64,000 nt of DNA from CAMDHY01 sp046156265 (GCF_046156265.1 NZ_JAWDIR010000011.1:1054001-1118000); one strand, 5' to 3'; positions 1 to 9,150 are shown, counted from the stretch's first letter. The notes: generated from the sequence alone by a model not told the origin. Numbers and translations are program-made.

Positions 1-1007
1 AGGCGGCCGACTTGCGCCGCGTTGCCGGCGGCGGCGTTGCCGGCGCGGGCGCGGGCCGCGATGCCGGCGAAGATCACCGCCGTGCGGAACAGCCCGAAGG
101 CGCGGTGGGCCGGCGTGAAGGCGGCGGCGGACGACGCGGCGTCGGCGTAGAGTTGCAGGAACTCCGCCTCCGTCGGCAGGCCCTCTGCGGCGAAATCCCG
201 TTGCATCACACCGCCATACTCGTCATCCGTCATGTACCAGGTGAACGAGACGAGGTGGGCGAGGTCGGCCATCGGGTCGCCGAGCGTCGAGAGCTCCCAG
301 TCGAGCAGGGCGACAACGCGCGGCTCGGTCGGGTGGACGATGAGATTGCCGATGCGGAAGTCGCCATGGACGAGGGCGGCATGGCCGCCATCGGCCGGCA
401 GGTCCGGTGGCAGGTTGTCGGCGAGCCATTCGATCAGCGCCGTCATGGCGGGATCGTCGCCGTCCTTCGAGAGCTCCCACTGACCGCGCCAGCGGGCGAA
501 CTGGCGGGCGAAGTAGCCGGCGGGGCGACCGTAGTCGCCGAGGCCGATGGCGGCGGGGTCGACCGCGTGGAGCGCCGCGAGGGTGCGGGCGACGTTGGCA
601 TACACCGCGCGGCGCTCGTCCGCGGCGAGGCCGGGCAGGGCGCTCGCGTGGAACACCCGGCCGTCGACGCGCTCCATGACATAGAAGGCGGTGCCGACCA
701 CTTCCTCGCCGGCGTGGAAGAGGAGCGGCCGCGGCACCGGGATGGCCGTGTGGCGCGACAGCGCGTCCAGCACGCGGAACTCGCGGTCGACGGCGTGGGC
801 CGACGGCAGGAGCGTGCCCGGCGGGCGCTTGCGGAGCACCAGCCGGCGCTCGCCAAACGTGACGAAAAAGGTCGGGTTCGACTGGCCGCCCGCGACCGGC
901 GTGATGGTCATGGCGCCGTCGAGCGGCTCGCCGAGGGCGGCGAACCGCTCGCGCAGGAATCGCTCCAGCGTTGCGACGTCGAAGGGAAGCGGTGGCGCCT
1001 CGCTCAC
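1..1007 (-). CDS. APH-like phosphotransferase family protein (partial, 3' end outside window)
   Basis: This is a kinase-like protein of the aminoglycoside-phosphotransferase fold, of the type found beside acyl-CoA dehydrogenases and related to the kinase half of ACAD10/ACAD11. Its substrate is probably a hydroxyacyl compound rather than a drug; that is inference. Visible are the catalytic-loop motif HGDFRIGNL, the metal-binding motif DWELSTLGDP, and an N-terminal GGQSNPTF loop. The GTG start overlaps the stop of the upstream acyl-CoA dehydrogenase (GTGA), which implies translational coupling. About 335 codons are present with no stop before the window edge; the family usually has about 340-350 residues, so only the last few are missing. 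It is the third gene of an SDR, dehydrogenase, kinase operon. Confidence 0.85.
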   Translation of the reverse strand, partial: MSEAPPLPFDVATLERFLRERFAALGEPLDGAMTITPVAGGQSNPTFFVTFGERRLVLRKRPPGTLLPSAHAVDREFRVLDALSRHTAIPVPRPLLFHAGEEVVGTAFYVMERVDGRVFHASALPGLAADERRAVYANVARTLAALHAVDPAAIGLGDYGRPAGYFARQFARWRGQWELSKDGDDPAMTALIEWLADNLPPDLPADGGHAALVHGDFRIGNLIVHPTEPRVVALLDWELSTLGDPMADLAHLVSFTWYMTDDEYGGVMQRDFAAEGLPTEAEFLQLYADAASSAAAFTPAHRAFGLFRTAVIFAGIAARARAGNAAAGNAAQVGR

Positions 1008-2224
1008 CGGCGCGGCTCCCGCTCCTCCGGCCCCCAACCCCAGGCGCCGGTGCCGCCGGTCATGGCGTGGCGGGCGATGACCATCTTGTGGACCTCGCTG
1101 GCGCCGTCGACCAGGCGGGCCTGGCGGGCGTAGCGGTAGATCCACTCGAGCACGGTGTCCTTCGAGTAGCCGCGGGCACCGCAGAGCTGGATGGCGGTGT
1201 CGACGGCGAGCTGCAGGGTGTCGGCAACGTGGATCTTGGCGCTCGACACCTCCTTGCCCGCCCGCCCGCCCTGGTCGAGCAGCCAGGCGGCGTGCATGAC
1301 GAGCAGGCGGCCGATGGCGATGGCGTGCATCACCTCGCCGATCTTGATCTGCACGCTCTCCCGCTCGGCGAGCCTGATGCCGAAGCCCTCGCGCACCGAC
1401 ACGTAGTCCATGGCGATGTCGATCGAGCGCTTGGCGAGGCCGAGCCAGCGCATGCAGTGCGTGAGGCGGGCCGGGCCGAGGCGGATCTGCGTCGCCTTCA
1501 GGCCGTCGCCGACGCCCATCAGGACGTTCTCGTCGGCCACCTCGAGCCCGTCGAACAGGAGCTCGCAGTGGCCGCCGTGTTCCTCCGGACCCATGATGGC
1601 GATGCGGCGGACGATCTCCCAGCCGGGCTGGTCGCGGTGGAACAGGAAGGCGGTGAGGCCGCGGCGCGGGTCGTCGGAGGTGCGCGCGATGACGATGAAG
1701 TGTGCGGCCTCGCCGGCGCCGGTGATGAACCACTTGCGGCCGGAGATCACCCACTTGCCGCCGACGCGCTCGGCGCGGGTCTTGATCATCGTCGGGTCCG
1801 AGCCGCCGCCGGGGTGCGGCTCGGTCATCGCGAAGGCGGAGCGGACCTCACCCTTGATCAGCGGCTTCAGCCACCAGTCCTGCTGGGCCGGCGTGCCGAC
1901 CTTCGAGAGGAGGTTGATGTTGCCGTCGTCGGGGGCGGCGCAGTTGAAGACGGCGGGGCCGAAGATCGAGCGGTTGGCGGCCTCGTAGAAGGCCGCCCAG
2001 CCCACGACCGGCAGGCCCATGCCGCCGAGGGCGACCGGTGCCTGCGGCGCCCACAGGCCAGCCGCCTTCGCCTTGGCGCGGAGTTCGGCCAGGCGGTCGA
2101 GGCGGATGTTCTCGTGGGCGTCGAAAACGTCGGGCTCCGCCTCAGCCGGGAGGATCTCGGCAGCGACGAAGTCGGCGACGCGGCGGCGCACCGCCTCGAT
2201 CTCGGGGGAAAGCGAGAAGTCCAT
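1004..2224 (-). CDS. Acyl-CoA dehydrogenase family protein
   Basis: FAD-dependent acyl-CoA dehydrogenase, 406 residues, oxidising an acyl-CoA to the 2-enoyl-CoA. The N-terminal helical domain is followed by the FAD and substrate-binding middle domain, with motifs AFAMTEPHPGGGSDPT and WVISGRKWFITGAG, and by a C-terminal helical domain containing CGARGYSKD. The combination with an adjacent APH-like kinase is the bacterial equivalent of ACAD10/11, enzymes linked to hydroxy or branched fatty acids. It starts at ATG 2224, 10 nt after the SDR stop, and ends overlapping the kinase start, so the three genes form one unit. The actual substrate cannot be read from the sequence. Confidence 0.92.
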   Translation of the reverse strand: MDFSLSPEIEAVRRRVADFVAAEILPAEAEPDVFDAHENIRLDRLAELRAKAKAAGLWAPQAPVALGGMGLPVVGWAAFYEAANRSIFGPAVFNCAAPDDGNINLLSKVGTPAQQDWWLKPLIKGEVRSAFAMTEPHPGGGSDPTMIKTRAERVGGKWVISGRKWFITGAGEAAHFIVIARTSDDPRRGLTAFLFHRDQPGWEIVRRIAIMGPEEHGGHCELLFDGLEVADENVLMGVGDGLKATQIRLGPARLTHCMRWLGLAKRSIDIAMDYVSVREGFGIRLAERESVQIKIGEVMHAIAIGRLLVMHAAWLLDQGGRAGKEVSSAKIHVADTLQLAVDTAIQLCGARGYSKDTVLEWIYRYARQARLVDGASEVHKMVIARHAMTGGTGAWGWGPEEREPRR

Positions 2225-2234
2225 CGTGCGCGCC

Positions 2235-3017
2235 TCACAATCCAGAAACGAGGTGGCCGCCGTCGACCGCCACGACGGCCCCGGTCATGCCGCGGCCGGC
2301 GTCGCTGAGGAGGAGGAGAAGCGGCCCGTCGAGGTCGGAGAGCGACAGCAGGCGGCGCTGCGGCACGCGCTTGACGAGGGCCTGGCCGGCGTCGGTGGCA
2401 AAGAAGTCGGCGTTGATGTCGGTCTCGACATAGCCCGGCGCCAGCGCGTTGACGCGGATGCCGTGGCGCGCCCACTCGAGCGCCAAGGCCTTCGTCATCT
2501 GCACGAGGCCGGCCTTGGCGATGGCGTAGGGGGCGACGTGGCTCGCCACCCGGAGCCCGAGGATCGAGGCGACGTTGACGACGACGCCACCGCGCTTGCC
2601 CGCCGTCCAGGTGCGGGCGACGGCCTGGGCGACCAAGAAGGCGCCGCGCAGGTCGACGGCGAGGATGCCGTCGAAGCCTTCCACCGATTGCTCCAGCGCC
2701 GCGCCGGTAGCGGCGATGCCGGCGTTGTTGAGGAGGGCGTCGAGCGGCGCCGTCGCGGTGGCCGCCGCGACGGCGGCCTCGACGGAGGCGGCGTCGGTGA
2801 CGTCGAGGGGGACGACGTCCGCACCGGCGGCACCGGCCTCGCGTGCGGCGGCCGCGACGGCCTCCAGCGCGTCACGGCGGCGGGCGGCGAGCACGACGTG
2901 AGCACCGCGCGAGGCCAGCATCAGCGCGGCGTAGCGGCCGATGCCGCTGGAGGCGCCGGTGATGAGGATGCGCCGCCCGGAGACGTCGAAGGGATCGGCG
3001 GGTCGGGCGGGCGGCAT
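2235..3017 (-). CDS. SDR family oxidoreductase
   Basis: Classical short-chain dehydrogenase/reductase of 260 residues. It shows the cofactor motif TGASSGIG near residue 20, the structural motif LNNAG, and the catalytic YAIAK (YxxxK) preceded by the Ser of VASILG. Its likely role is oxidising or reducing a hydroxyacyl intermediate for the dehydrogenase encoded next. The frame stays open upstream to about 3374, but ATG 3017 (MPPARPADPFDVSG) is chosen because it gives normal SDR length and leaves room for a promoter shared with the divergent synthetase at 3241. It is the first gene of the minus-strand acyl-CoA operon. Confidence 0.9.
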   Translation of the reverse strand: MPPARPADPFDVSGRRILITGASSGIGRYAALMLASRGAHVVLAARRRDALEAVAAAAREAGAAGADVVPLDVTDAASVEAAVAAATATAPLDALLNNAGIAATGAALEQSVEGFDGILAVDLRGAFLVAQAVARTWTAGKRGGVVVNVASILGLRVASHVAPYAIAKAGLVQMTKALALEWARHGIRVNALAPGYVETDINADFFATDAGQALVKRVPQRRLLSLSDLDGPLLLLLSDAGRGMTGAVVAVDGGHLVSGL

Positions 3018-3240
3018 TGGTTGTCTCCACGGTCGGTGCCGCGCCCCTCGGGCGGCGTCGGCGGCGCATGTCCTTACTATCGCATCGGCTGTGATCGTCA
3101 CGTGCCGATCGGTGCAGCCACACGGGAAAGCGCGCGGGGTCGATTGACGGGCCGCTGCGTCTGCCGGAGGGTTTGCGGGCTCACCCGTTCGCCAGAGACG
3201 GGGAGATCGGCGCGCGGGCGCCGGGAGGGAAGGGACCGCC

Positions 3241-4872
3241 GTGGAGACTGCCGCCGACCCGCTGCCGCCGCGCGCGGCGAACTTCGTGCCGCTGACGCCG
3301 CTCGATTTCCTCCGCCGTTCCGCCGACGTGTTTCCCGAAAAGGTGGCGATCGTCGACGGCGAGCGGCGGTTCACCTATGCGGCCTTCCGCGACCGTGCCG
3401 CCCGGCTCGCCGCCGTCGTGCGGGCGGCGGGCGTCTGCGCGGGTGAGACAGTTGCAGTGCTGTCGCCGAACGGGGCGGAGATGCTGGAGGCGCACTATGG
3501 CGTGCCGCTCGCCGGCGCCGTGCTCAACGCCATCAATACCCGCCTCGACGCCACTATGGTCGCCTTCATCCTGGAGCACGGCGGGGCCAAGCTGTTCGTC
3601 GTGCACGCTAGCCTGGCGGGTGTGGCTCAAGCCGCGCTGGCGCAGCTGGATGGACCGCGGCCGCGGGTGATCGCCATCGCGGCGCCGGCGGCCGTGCGCG
3701 CGGCACTCGGGGCGGAGGACTATGAGGTGGCGCTCGCCGCCGCCTCGCCGGCCGCGTGGGCGGGGCCTTCGGACGAGTGGGCGTCGATCGCGCTCAACTA
3801 CACCTCCGGCACCACCGGCAATCCGAAGGGCGTCGTCTACCACCACCGCGGCGCCTACCTGAACGCGCTCGGCAATGCCGTGACGTTCGCGGTGCGGCCG
3901 GATTCTGTGTACCTCTGGACCCTGCCGATGTTCCACTGCAATGGCTGGTGCTTCCCGTGGACCGTGACGGCGGTGGGCGCGCGCCACATCTGCCTGCCGG
4001 CGATCGACACGGCGGCGATCTTCCGGCTGATTGCCGAGCACGGGGTGACGCACCTCTGCGCCGCGCCCGTCGTGCTGACGATGCTGATCCATGCCCCCGA
4101 GGCCCACAAGATCGCCTTCACCCACGGGCCGGTGGAGGTGGCGACCGGCGGGGCGGCGCCGCCGAGCGCGGTGATCGCTGGCATGGAGCGGATGGGCTTT
4201 CGCCTCACCCACCTCTACGGCATGACGGAATGCTATGGCCCGGCCACCGGCTGCGCGCCGCAGCCCGGCTGGGAGGACATGGCCCTCGACGAGCGCGCCG
4301 TGCTGATGGCGCGCCAGGGGGTGCGCAACCTCACCCTCTCCGACGACGGCGTAATCGACCGCGAGACGGGCGTCGCCGTCCCCGCGGACGGGGCGACGAT
4401 CGGCGAACTGGTGGTGCGCGGCAACACGGTGATGAAGGGCTATCACCGCAATCCGAAGGCCACCGAAGAGGCGCTCGCCGACGGCTGGCTGCACACCGGC
4501 GACCTAGCGGTGGTCCACCCCGACGGCTATGTCGAGATCAAGGACCGCGCCAAGGACATCATCATTTCCGGCGGCGAGAACATCTCCTCGCTCGAGGTCG
4601 AGGAGGCGCTCTACCGTCACCCGGCGGTGATGGAGGCGGCGGTGGTGGCGCGGCCGGACCCGAAGTGGGGCGAGAGCCCGTGTGCCTTCGTGACCCTGAA
4701 GCCCGGTGCCGGCGAGGTGTTGGAGGCCGACATCGTCGCCCACTGCCGCGAGCGGCTCGCCGGCTTCAAGGTGCCGCGGACGGTGGTGTTCGGACCGCTG
4801 CCGAAGACGTCCACCGGCAAGATCCAGAAGTTCCAGCTGCGGGAACAGGCGGCGGCGCTGGCGCTGGTGTGA
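3241..4872 (+). CDS. Acyl-CoA synthetase (AMP-binding, fatty-acyl/DmdB-like)
   Basis: ANL-superfamily acyl-CoA ligase of 543 residues that activates a carboxylic acid through an acyl-adenylate. The P-loop YTSGTTGNPKGVVYHH lies near residue 187. It also shows the A5 motif LYGMTECYG, the hinge GWLHTGDLAVVHPDG and the C-terminal catalytic Lys in KTSTGKIQK. Overall it resembles medium/long-chain fatty-acid or methylmercaptopropionate-CoA ligases. The GTG start at 3241 follows a strong purine-rich RBS (GGGAGGGAAGGG). It is divergent from the SDR-dehydrogenase-kinase operon, and together they look like an acyl-CoA degradation module. The true acid substrate is not determinable. Confidence 0.9.
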   Translation: METAADPLPPRAANFVPLTPLDFLRRSADVFPEKVAIVDGERRFTYAAFRDRAARLAAVVRAAGVCAGETVAVLSPNGAEMLEAHYGVPLAGAVLNAINTRLDATMVAFILEHGGAKLFVVHASLAGVAQAALAQLDGPRPRVIAIAAPAAVRAALGAEDYEVALAAASPAAWAGPSDEWASIALNYTSGTTGNPKGVVYHHRGAYLNALGNAVTFAVRPDSVYLWTLPMFHCNGWCFPWTVTAVGARHICLPAIDTAAIFRLIAEHGVTHLCAAPVVLTMLIHAPEAHKIAFTHGPVEVATGGAAPPSAVIAGMERMGFRLTHLYGMTECYGPATGCAPQPGWEDMALDERAVLMARQGVRNLTLSDDGVIDRETGVAVPADGATIGELVVRGNTVMKGYHRNPKATEEALADGWLHTGDLAVVHPDGYVEIKDRAKDIIISGGENISSLEVEEALYRHPAVMEAAVVARPDPKWGESPCAFVTLKPGAGEVLEADIVAHCRERLAGFKVPRTVVFGPLPKTSTGKIQKFQLREQAAALALV

Positions 4873-5006
4873 GCGCGGGGCGCCGATGTCCGGGACGCTG
4901 CGAGCGCTTTGACTTCGCCGCCGCCGTGCCGGATGGATTGTAGAAGACCGGCCGGCGTCAGCGAGTTGGCCCTCCGCCGCCGGCCGAAGAGTTCGAGGAG
5001 CAAACC

Positions 5007-5531
5007 GTGTCGCATGATCATTCCCACGACGACCACTCCCATTCGCATCACGATCATGCTGACGCGGCGACGGCGGCCGATGCGGTCGACTGGCGCGAGC
5101 ACGGGGTGAAGGTGATCCCGGGCGATTCCCTCGACCCGAACACGGCGCAGACCCCGGGGATGAACCGCGCCGCAGCCATCAACAAGGCGCGCGCCGGGGC
5201 GGAAAAGATCTGGGCGGGAACGGTCAGCATCCACGCCAACGCCAAGACCGGCGCCCACCATCACGGCGATCTCGAGAGCATCATCTACGTGGTGAAGGGC
5301 AAGGCGCGGATGCGCTGGGGCAATAACCTGGAGTTCGTGGCGGAGGCGGGGCCGGGCGACTTCATCTTCGTGCCGCCCTACGTGCCGCACCAGGAGATCA
5401 ATGCGAGCCGCGACGAGACGCTCGAATGCGTACTCGTGCGCTCGGGCCAGGACCCGGTTGTGGTCAATCTCGACATCGAGCCGGTCGAGAAGCCGGAAAA
5501 CGTGTTGTGGAAGGACCCGATCCACCGCTGA
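5007..5531 (+). CDS. Cupin-domain protein with His-rich N-terminus
   Basis: Small protein of 174 residues with one cupin barrel. Cupin motif 1 is the HHHGDLESIIYVVKG region (two metal-ligand His plus Glu) and motif 2 is PGDFIFVPPYVPHQEIN, so a mononuclear metal site is likely. The first 22 residues are an unusual Asp/His-rich tail (pattern SHDHSHDDHSHSHH), probably metal-binding. The GTG start at 5007 has a GAGGAG Shine-Dalgarno six bases upstream. A hairpin at 5577 follows, so the gene appears monocistronic. Proteins of this type are mostly uncharacterised; I do not assign an enzymatic function. Confidence 0.85.
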   Translation: MSHDHSHDDHSHSHHDHADAATAADAVDWREHGVKVIPGDSLDPNTAQTPGMNRAAAINKARAGAEKIWAGTVSIHANAKTGAHHHGDLESIIYVVKGKARMRWGNNLEFVAEAGPGDFIFVPPYVPHQEINASRDETLECVLVRSGQDPVVVNLDIEPVEKPENVLWKDPIHR

Positions 5532-5576
5532 GCGACGGGCTCGGACCCTAGCTTGCGGTTGCCGGTCTGAAGCGTG

Positions 5577-5606
5577 CCGGCCGCCGACACTGCGGCGGCC
5601 GGGTTT
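5577..5606. terminator. Probable bidirectional terminator
   Basis: A perfect 10-bp stem (5577-5586 with 5593-5602) and six-base loop ACACTG are followed by GTTT. It lies between the convergent cupin gene and the small membrane protein at 5627. Confidence 0.55.
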
Positions 5607-5626
5607 CTGAAGTCAGCGCAGTCGGA

Positions 5627-5812
5627 TCAGCGCACCGGAGCCGGGTGGGCGCTGGCCGGCGGAGCGGCCGTGACCGGAGCCTGCGCGTGGAGGAGGTTGG
5701 AGGTGTCCCGGCTGCCGGCGCGGGCGAGCGCCGGGCGCGGCGTGTTGCGCAGATCGATGACCGCAGCGGCGAGGACGCAGGCGAAGGTGACGAGGGCGAG
5801 TGCGAGTATCAT
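5627..5812 (-). CDS. Small membrane-anchored hypothetical protein
   Basis: 61-residue protein starting MILALALVTFACVLAAAVID: one N-terminal hydrophobic segment (about residues 1-19) followed by a Pro/Ala-rich tail ending HPAPVR. The ATG at 5812 is chosen because GAGGAAGG lies just upstream. The frame is open for 35 more codons, but those codons contain no better start. No family recognised. The predicted topology is a single anchor with the tail outside the cytoplasm or a cleaved signal; both are inference. Confidence 0.5.
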   Translation of the reverse strand: MILALALVTFACVLAAAVIDLRNTPRPALARAGSRDTSNLLHAQAPVTAAPPASAHPAPVR

Positions 5813-5969
5813 GGTGAGGCCTTCCTCAGTTGGGATCTGCACCCAAACGTCCGAGGGCACGCGCTGTTCCGTTCGCGCAGCAAACGAAACCTGAATTTCT
5901 GCGTTCCCGAGGGGCATGGCCGCGCCGCTTTACTGCAGCTTGCGATCATCCAGACAACGGAGATCCGAC

Positions 5970-6545
5970 ATGACCGCTGAGATCACCTCTTCCGTCCGCG
6001 CCTACAAGGGCTACACGACGTTGTCGCGGGTGACGGTGGAGATCGACGGGACGGAACTCTGTCACGAGGTGGAGGACCATGGCGATGCGGTCGCGGTCCT
6101 TCCCTACGACCTGCATCGCGGCGTCGGCATGCTTGTGCGGGTGCCGCGCGTGCCGGTCCTGACCCGCACGGGCGAGGCTCTGCTGCTCGAGGCGCCGGCG
6201 GGGCTGGTCGAGGCCGGCGAGGACGCCGAGGTCGGCGCCCGGCGCGAGGCGCTGGAGGAGACGGGGCTGCGGCTGCAGACGCTGGAGTTCGTGGGGCGGC
6301 TGTGGAGTTCGCCCGGCATCTCGACCGAACGGGTGAGCCTCTACCTCGCACCCTATGGTGCCGCCGACAGGGTGGACGCAGGCGGCGGGCTCGCATCGGA
6401 AGGCGAGCGCCTCGCCCCCGTGGAGATCGACCTCTGGCAGCTCTGGAAGATGCTGACCAACGGCGAGATCAGCGACATGAAGACCTACTGCCTGGTCACC
6501 GCCCTGGTGCGTCGCCACGCCTACCTGTTCGAAAAGCCGGAGTGA
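5970..6545 (+). CDS. NUDIX hydrolase (ADP-ribose/sugar-nucleotide pyrophosphatase-like)
   Basis: 191-residue Nudix enzyme that should hydrolyse a nucleoside diphosphate linked to another moiety. The Nudix box reads GLVEAGEDAEVGARREALEE then TGL, matching GX5EX7REUXEEXGU with all acidic metal ligands present. An N-terminal beta-sheet extension (TTLSRVTVEIDG) is typical of ADP-ribose pyrophosphatase and GDP-mannose pyrophosphatase (NudK) relatives. ATG 5970 is chosen over an upstream in-frame ATG because it has a CGGAGA Shine-Dalgarno and gives standard family length. The natural substrate is not resolved. Confidence 0.88.
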   Translation: MTAEITSSVRAYKGYTTLSRVTVEIDGTELCHEVEDHGDAVAVLPYDLHRGVGMLVRVPRVPVLTRTGEALLLEAPAGLVEAGEDAEVGARREALEETGLRLQTLEFVGRLWSSPGISTERVSLYLAPYGAADRVDAGGGLASEGERLAPVEIDLWQLWKMLTNGEISDMKTYCLVTALVRRHAYLFEKPE

Positions 6546-6582
6546 CCGGTCGCACCGGCACCCGGGACGACCGGGCCGGGCC

Positions 6583-6753
6583 TCAGCAACGCGCGCGTCG
6601 ACAGTGGACGGTGACGCCGTGGCCGCCATCGACGGTGGCGGCGGCGACGAAGCGGGGAACATAGGACCCGGGCATCACGTAACCGCCCCAAACCAGAAGC
6701 AGCAACGCAAGCGAAACGACGGCAAGGGGCGCGGTCAGGTCGAGAGCGGTCAC
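6583..6753 (-). CDS. Small single-pass membrane protein, hypothetical
   Basis: 56-residue open frame starting at GTG 6753 with a strong GGGAGGG Shine-Dalgarno six bases upstream. One hydrophobic helix (APLAVVSLALLLLVWGGYV, about residues 8-26) is followed by a short basic tail ending CRRARC. It is convergent with the Nudix gene. No family recognised. Support comes from the ribosome-binding site and the clear transmembrane segment. Confidence 0.45.
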   Translation of the reverse strand: MTALDLTAPLAVVSLALLLLVWGGYVMPGSYVPRFVAAATVDGGHGVTVHCRRARC

Positions 6754-6905
6754 GGCGATCCCTCCCAAGGAGAGGATGGCACGGTTTCCCCCGATACCGC
6801 CGACCGATCGGACAGGCGATACGGCTATCCGGAAGACTAACACGTCCCCCGGGCGGCCGATGTGAAAATCACGGTCGTGGCGCTGCAATGATCGCTTGAA
6901 TCGCA

Positions 6906-6934
6906 GAGGGCCGACGCGATTGGCGCCGGCCCTC
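6906..6934 (-). terminator. Probable terminator of the DUF4142 gene
   Basis: Perfect 8-bp stem (6906-6913 with 6927-6934) around a 13-base loop, 57 bases beyond the stop of the DUF4142 gene. There is no long T-tract. Confidence 0.4.
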
Positions 6935-6991
6935 CTTCAATCGGCATTCGTCCTCAGTTGCACGCTTCTCGCCTCGTCGCGCGAGGGCCGA

Positions 6992-7543
6992 TCAGGTGTT
7001 GCCGGCGAGGATCAGCACCTCGGAGAGGTGGTGCCGCAGCACCGGCAGGGTCTCGGCCGCGAACAAGCGGAGCACAGGGTCGTCGCCGCTCGTCGCGTAG
7101 GCCGAGAACAGCGAGACGGCTTCCTCGTGGGCCTGCAGCTGCAGGTTGATGTAGGTCGTGTCGAAATTCTCGGCGGTGGCGTTGGTCAGCTGCGTCAGCA
7201 TCGCCTCATGCGGCGGATCGAGGCTCATGGGGGGCGCTTCGACCGTCGCGTTCTGGGCGAGGAGGGCCTGCAGGCGCTCTCCCGCCGCCGTATGATCGGT
7301 GATCATCTGCTGGGCGAACTGCTGGACGTTGGCCGTGGAAGCGCGCTGGAGAGCGAGCTCGCTCGACTGGATCTCGAACAGGTTGGACGGGACGGCGGCC
7401 GCCACGAACTGTTCCGCCGTCATCGGCGTCGCCTGCTGCGTCTGCACGGGCTGGTTCTGCGGGGCGATGGCGTCGGTCTGGGCGAGCGCCGGCGAAATGG
7501 ACAGAGCGAGGCCCGCAAGGGCGAGCCGGACGATTTGCGACAT
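6992..7543 (-). CDS. DUF4142 periplasmic protein
   Basis: 183-residue exported protein. A cleavable signal peptide (MSQIVRLALAGLALSISPALA, cleavage after ALA) precedes a helical DUF4142 domain, which has a ferritin-like four-helix arrangement: FVAAAVPSNLFEIQSSELAL, then QFAQQMITDHTAAGERL, then the C-terminal LPVLRHHLSEVLIL. Such proteins are abundant in alphaproteobacteria and are often induced by stress. The biochemical role is unknown. ATG 7543 gives a complete signal peptide. Confidence 0.85.
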   Translation of the reverse strand: MSQIVRLALAGLALSISPALAQTDAIAPQNQPVQTQQATPMTAEQFVAAAVPSNLFEIQSSELALQRASTANVQQFAQQMITDHTAAGERLQALLAQNATVEAPPMSLDPPHEAMLTQLTNATAENFDTTYINLQLQAHEEAVSLFSAYATSGDDPVLRLFAAETLPVLRHHLSEVLILAGNT

Positions 7544-7776
7544 GACTGGGTCCTTTGGTTCGGGGAGATGCGCCGGAAAGCGCGCTCCCTGTCATGCCGC
7601 TCCAACAAGTCGGCGAGAGAGTTGTTCCCTCGCTGTGGTTCATGGGGGAAACCGCTGCTTCGGCCGGATCGGGCGCCGGCGTTGGGCAAGAGTTGCCGTC
7701 GTCGTGTAGGAAGGCGGCTGCGTTGGGCGATGGTGCCCCTCGTGCGGTTCCCAAGGCGGCGACGCGGCGGTGATGG

Positions 7777-9150
7777 ATGGCGGACGCGGCGGGAGTGGTC
7801 GACGAGACGGGCGTGCCGGTGCGGCCGAGCCTTGCCGAGGCGACCGCGGTGTGGGCGCGGATCGGGCTCCTGAGCTTCGGCGGGCCGGCCGGGCAGATCG
7901 CGCTGATGCACCGGATGCTGGTGGAGGAGCGGCGCTGGATCGCCGAGCCGCGGTTCCTGCACGCGCTGAACTTCTGCATGCTTCTGCCGGGGCCGGAGGC
8001 GCAGCAACTCGCCACCTATGTCGGCTGGCTGCTGCACGGCGTGCGCGGCGGGCTGATCGCCGGCATCCTCTTCGTGCTGCCGGGCGCGGTGGCGATGCTG
8101 GCGCTGAGCATCGCCTACGCGCTCTATGGCGAGACGCCGCTGGTGGCCGGGCTGTTCTTCGGGCTGAAGGCGGCGGTGCTGGCGATCGTCGTGCAGGCGG
8201 TGGTGCGGATCGCGGGGCGGGCGCTGAAATCAGCACCGGCGAAGCTTCTCGCGGCGGTGGCGTTCGTCGCGATCTTCGCCCTGCACGTGCCGTTTCCGCT
8301 GATCGTGCTGGCGGCGGGGGTGATCGGCTATGTCGCTACCCGCGCCGGCTCCGACGCCTTCCGGGCCGGTGCGGCCCATGGCGGTGCGGCGGCTGCTGCG
8401 GCCGCAGACACCCTCACGTCCGGCCCGCCCGCGCCCGGATGGCGGCGCAGTCTCGTGACGGCGGTGGTCTGGCTGGCGCTCTGGCTCGCGCCGACGGCGC
8501 TGCTGCTGGCGCTGCTCGGGCCCGATGACGTTTTCACTCGCATCGGCGCGTTCTTCTCGGTGATGGCGGTCGTCACCTTCGGCGGCGCCTATGCGGTGCT
8601 CGCCTATGTCGCCCAGGCGGCGGTGGCGACCTATGGCTGGCTCGGCCCCGGCGAGATGCTCGACGGCCTCGGCCTCGCCGAGACGACGCCGGGGCCATTG
8701 ATCCTCGTCCTGCAGTTCGTCGGCTTCCTCGCCGCCTTCCGCGAGCCCGGCGGGCTCGCGCCGCTCGCGGCCGGTGTTGCAGGGGCGGGGCTGACGCTTT
8801 GGGTGACGTTCGTGCCGTCGTTCCTGTGGATCTTCGTCGGCGCGCCCTATGTCGAGCGGGTGCGCAACAACGCGGCGCTGTCGGGGGCGCTGTCTGCGGT
8901 GACGGCGGCGGTGGTCGGCGTCATCCTCAACCTCGCCGTCTGGTTCGGCCTGCACGTCGTCTTCCGCACCGTCGAGCGCGTCGCGGTCGGGCCGCTGACG
9001 CTCGACCTGCCGGTGCTGGCGAGCCTCGACCCGGCGGCGTTGCTATTGTCGCTCGCCGCGGCGGTGGCGATCTTCCGCTTCCGCCTCGGGCTGGTGCCGG
9101 TGCTCGCCGGCAGCGCTGTGGCAGGGCTGGCGATACAGACGCTGCTTTAG
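7777..9150 (+). CDS. chrA: Chromate transporter family (ChrA, two-domain)
   Basis: 457-residue inner-membrane transporter of the long (two-CHR-domain) CHR family, known for chromate efflux. Each half begins with the family motif: LLSFGGPAGQIALMH near residue 30, then the degenerate VVTFGGAYAVLAYVAQ near residue 266. There are about ten hydrophobic segments, and LLPGPEAQQLATYVGW follows the first motif as expected. No chrB-type regulator is adjacent, so chromate resistance is family inference; sulfate or another oxyanion is possible. The gene is convergent with glgP, 30 bases apart. Confidence 0.88.
   Translation: MADAAGVVDETGVPVRPSLAEATAVWARIGLLSFGGPAGQIALMHRMLVEERRWIAEPRFLHALNFCMLLPGPEAQQLATYVGWLLHGVRGGLIAGILFVLPGAVAMLALSIAYALYGETPLVAGLFFGLKAAVLAIVVQAVVRIAGRALKSAPAKLLAAVAFVAIFALHVPFPLIVLAAGVIGYVATRAGSDAFRAGAAHGGAAAAAAADTLTSGPPAPGWRRSLVTAVVWLALWLAPTALLLALLGPDDVFTRIGAFFSVMAVVTFGGAYAVLAYVAQAAVATYGWLGPGEMLDGLGLAETTPGPLILVLQFVGFLAAFREPGGLAPLAAGVAGAGLTLWVTFVPSFLWIFVGAPYVERVRNNAALSGALSAVTAAVVGVILNLAVWFGLHVVFRTVERVAVGPLTLDLPVLASLDPAALLLSLAAAVAIFRFRLGLVPVLAGSAVAGLAIQTLL

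Noticed and set aside
1..1007. True aminoglycoside-resistance kinase.
   Set aside because: The sequence type and its coupling to an acyl-CoA dehydrogenase point to the ACAD10/11-associated family, not to antibiotic modification.
7777..9150. Chromate-resistance operon.
   Set aside because: Only the ChrA-type transporter is present; no chrB, chrC or chrF regulator or reductase is adjacent.
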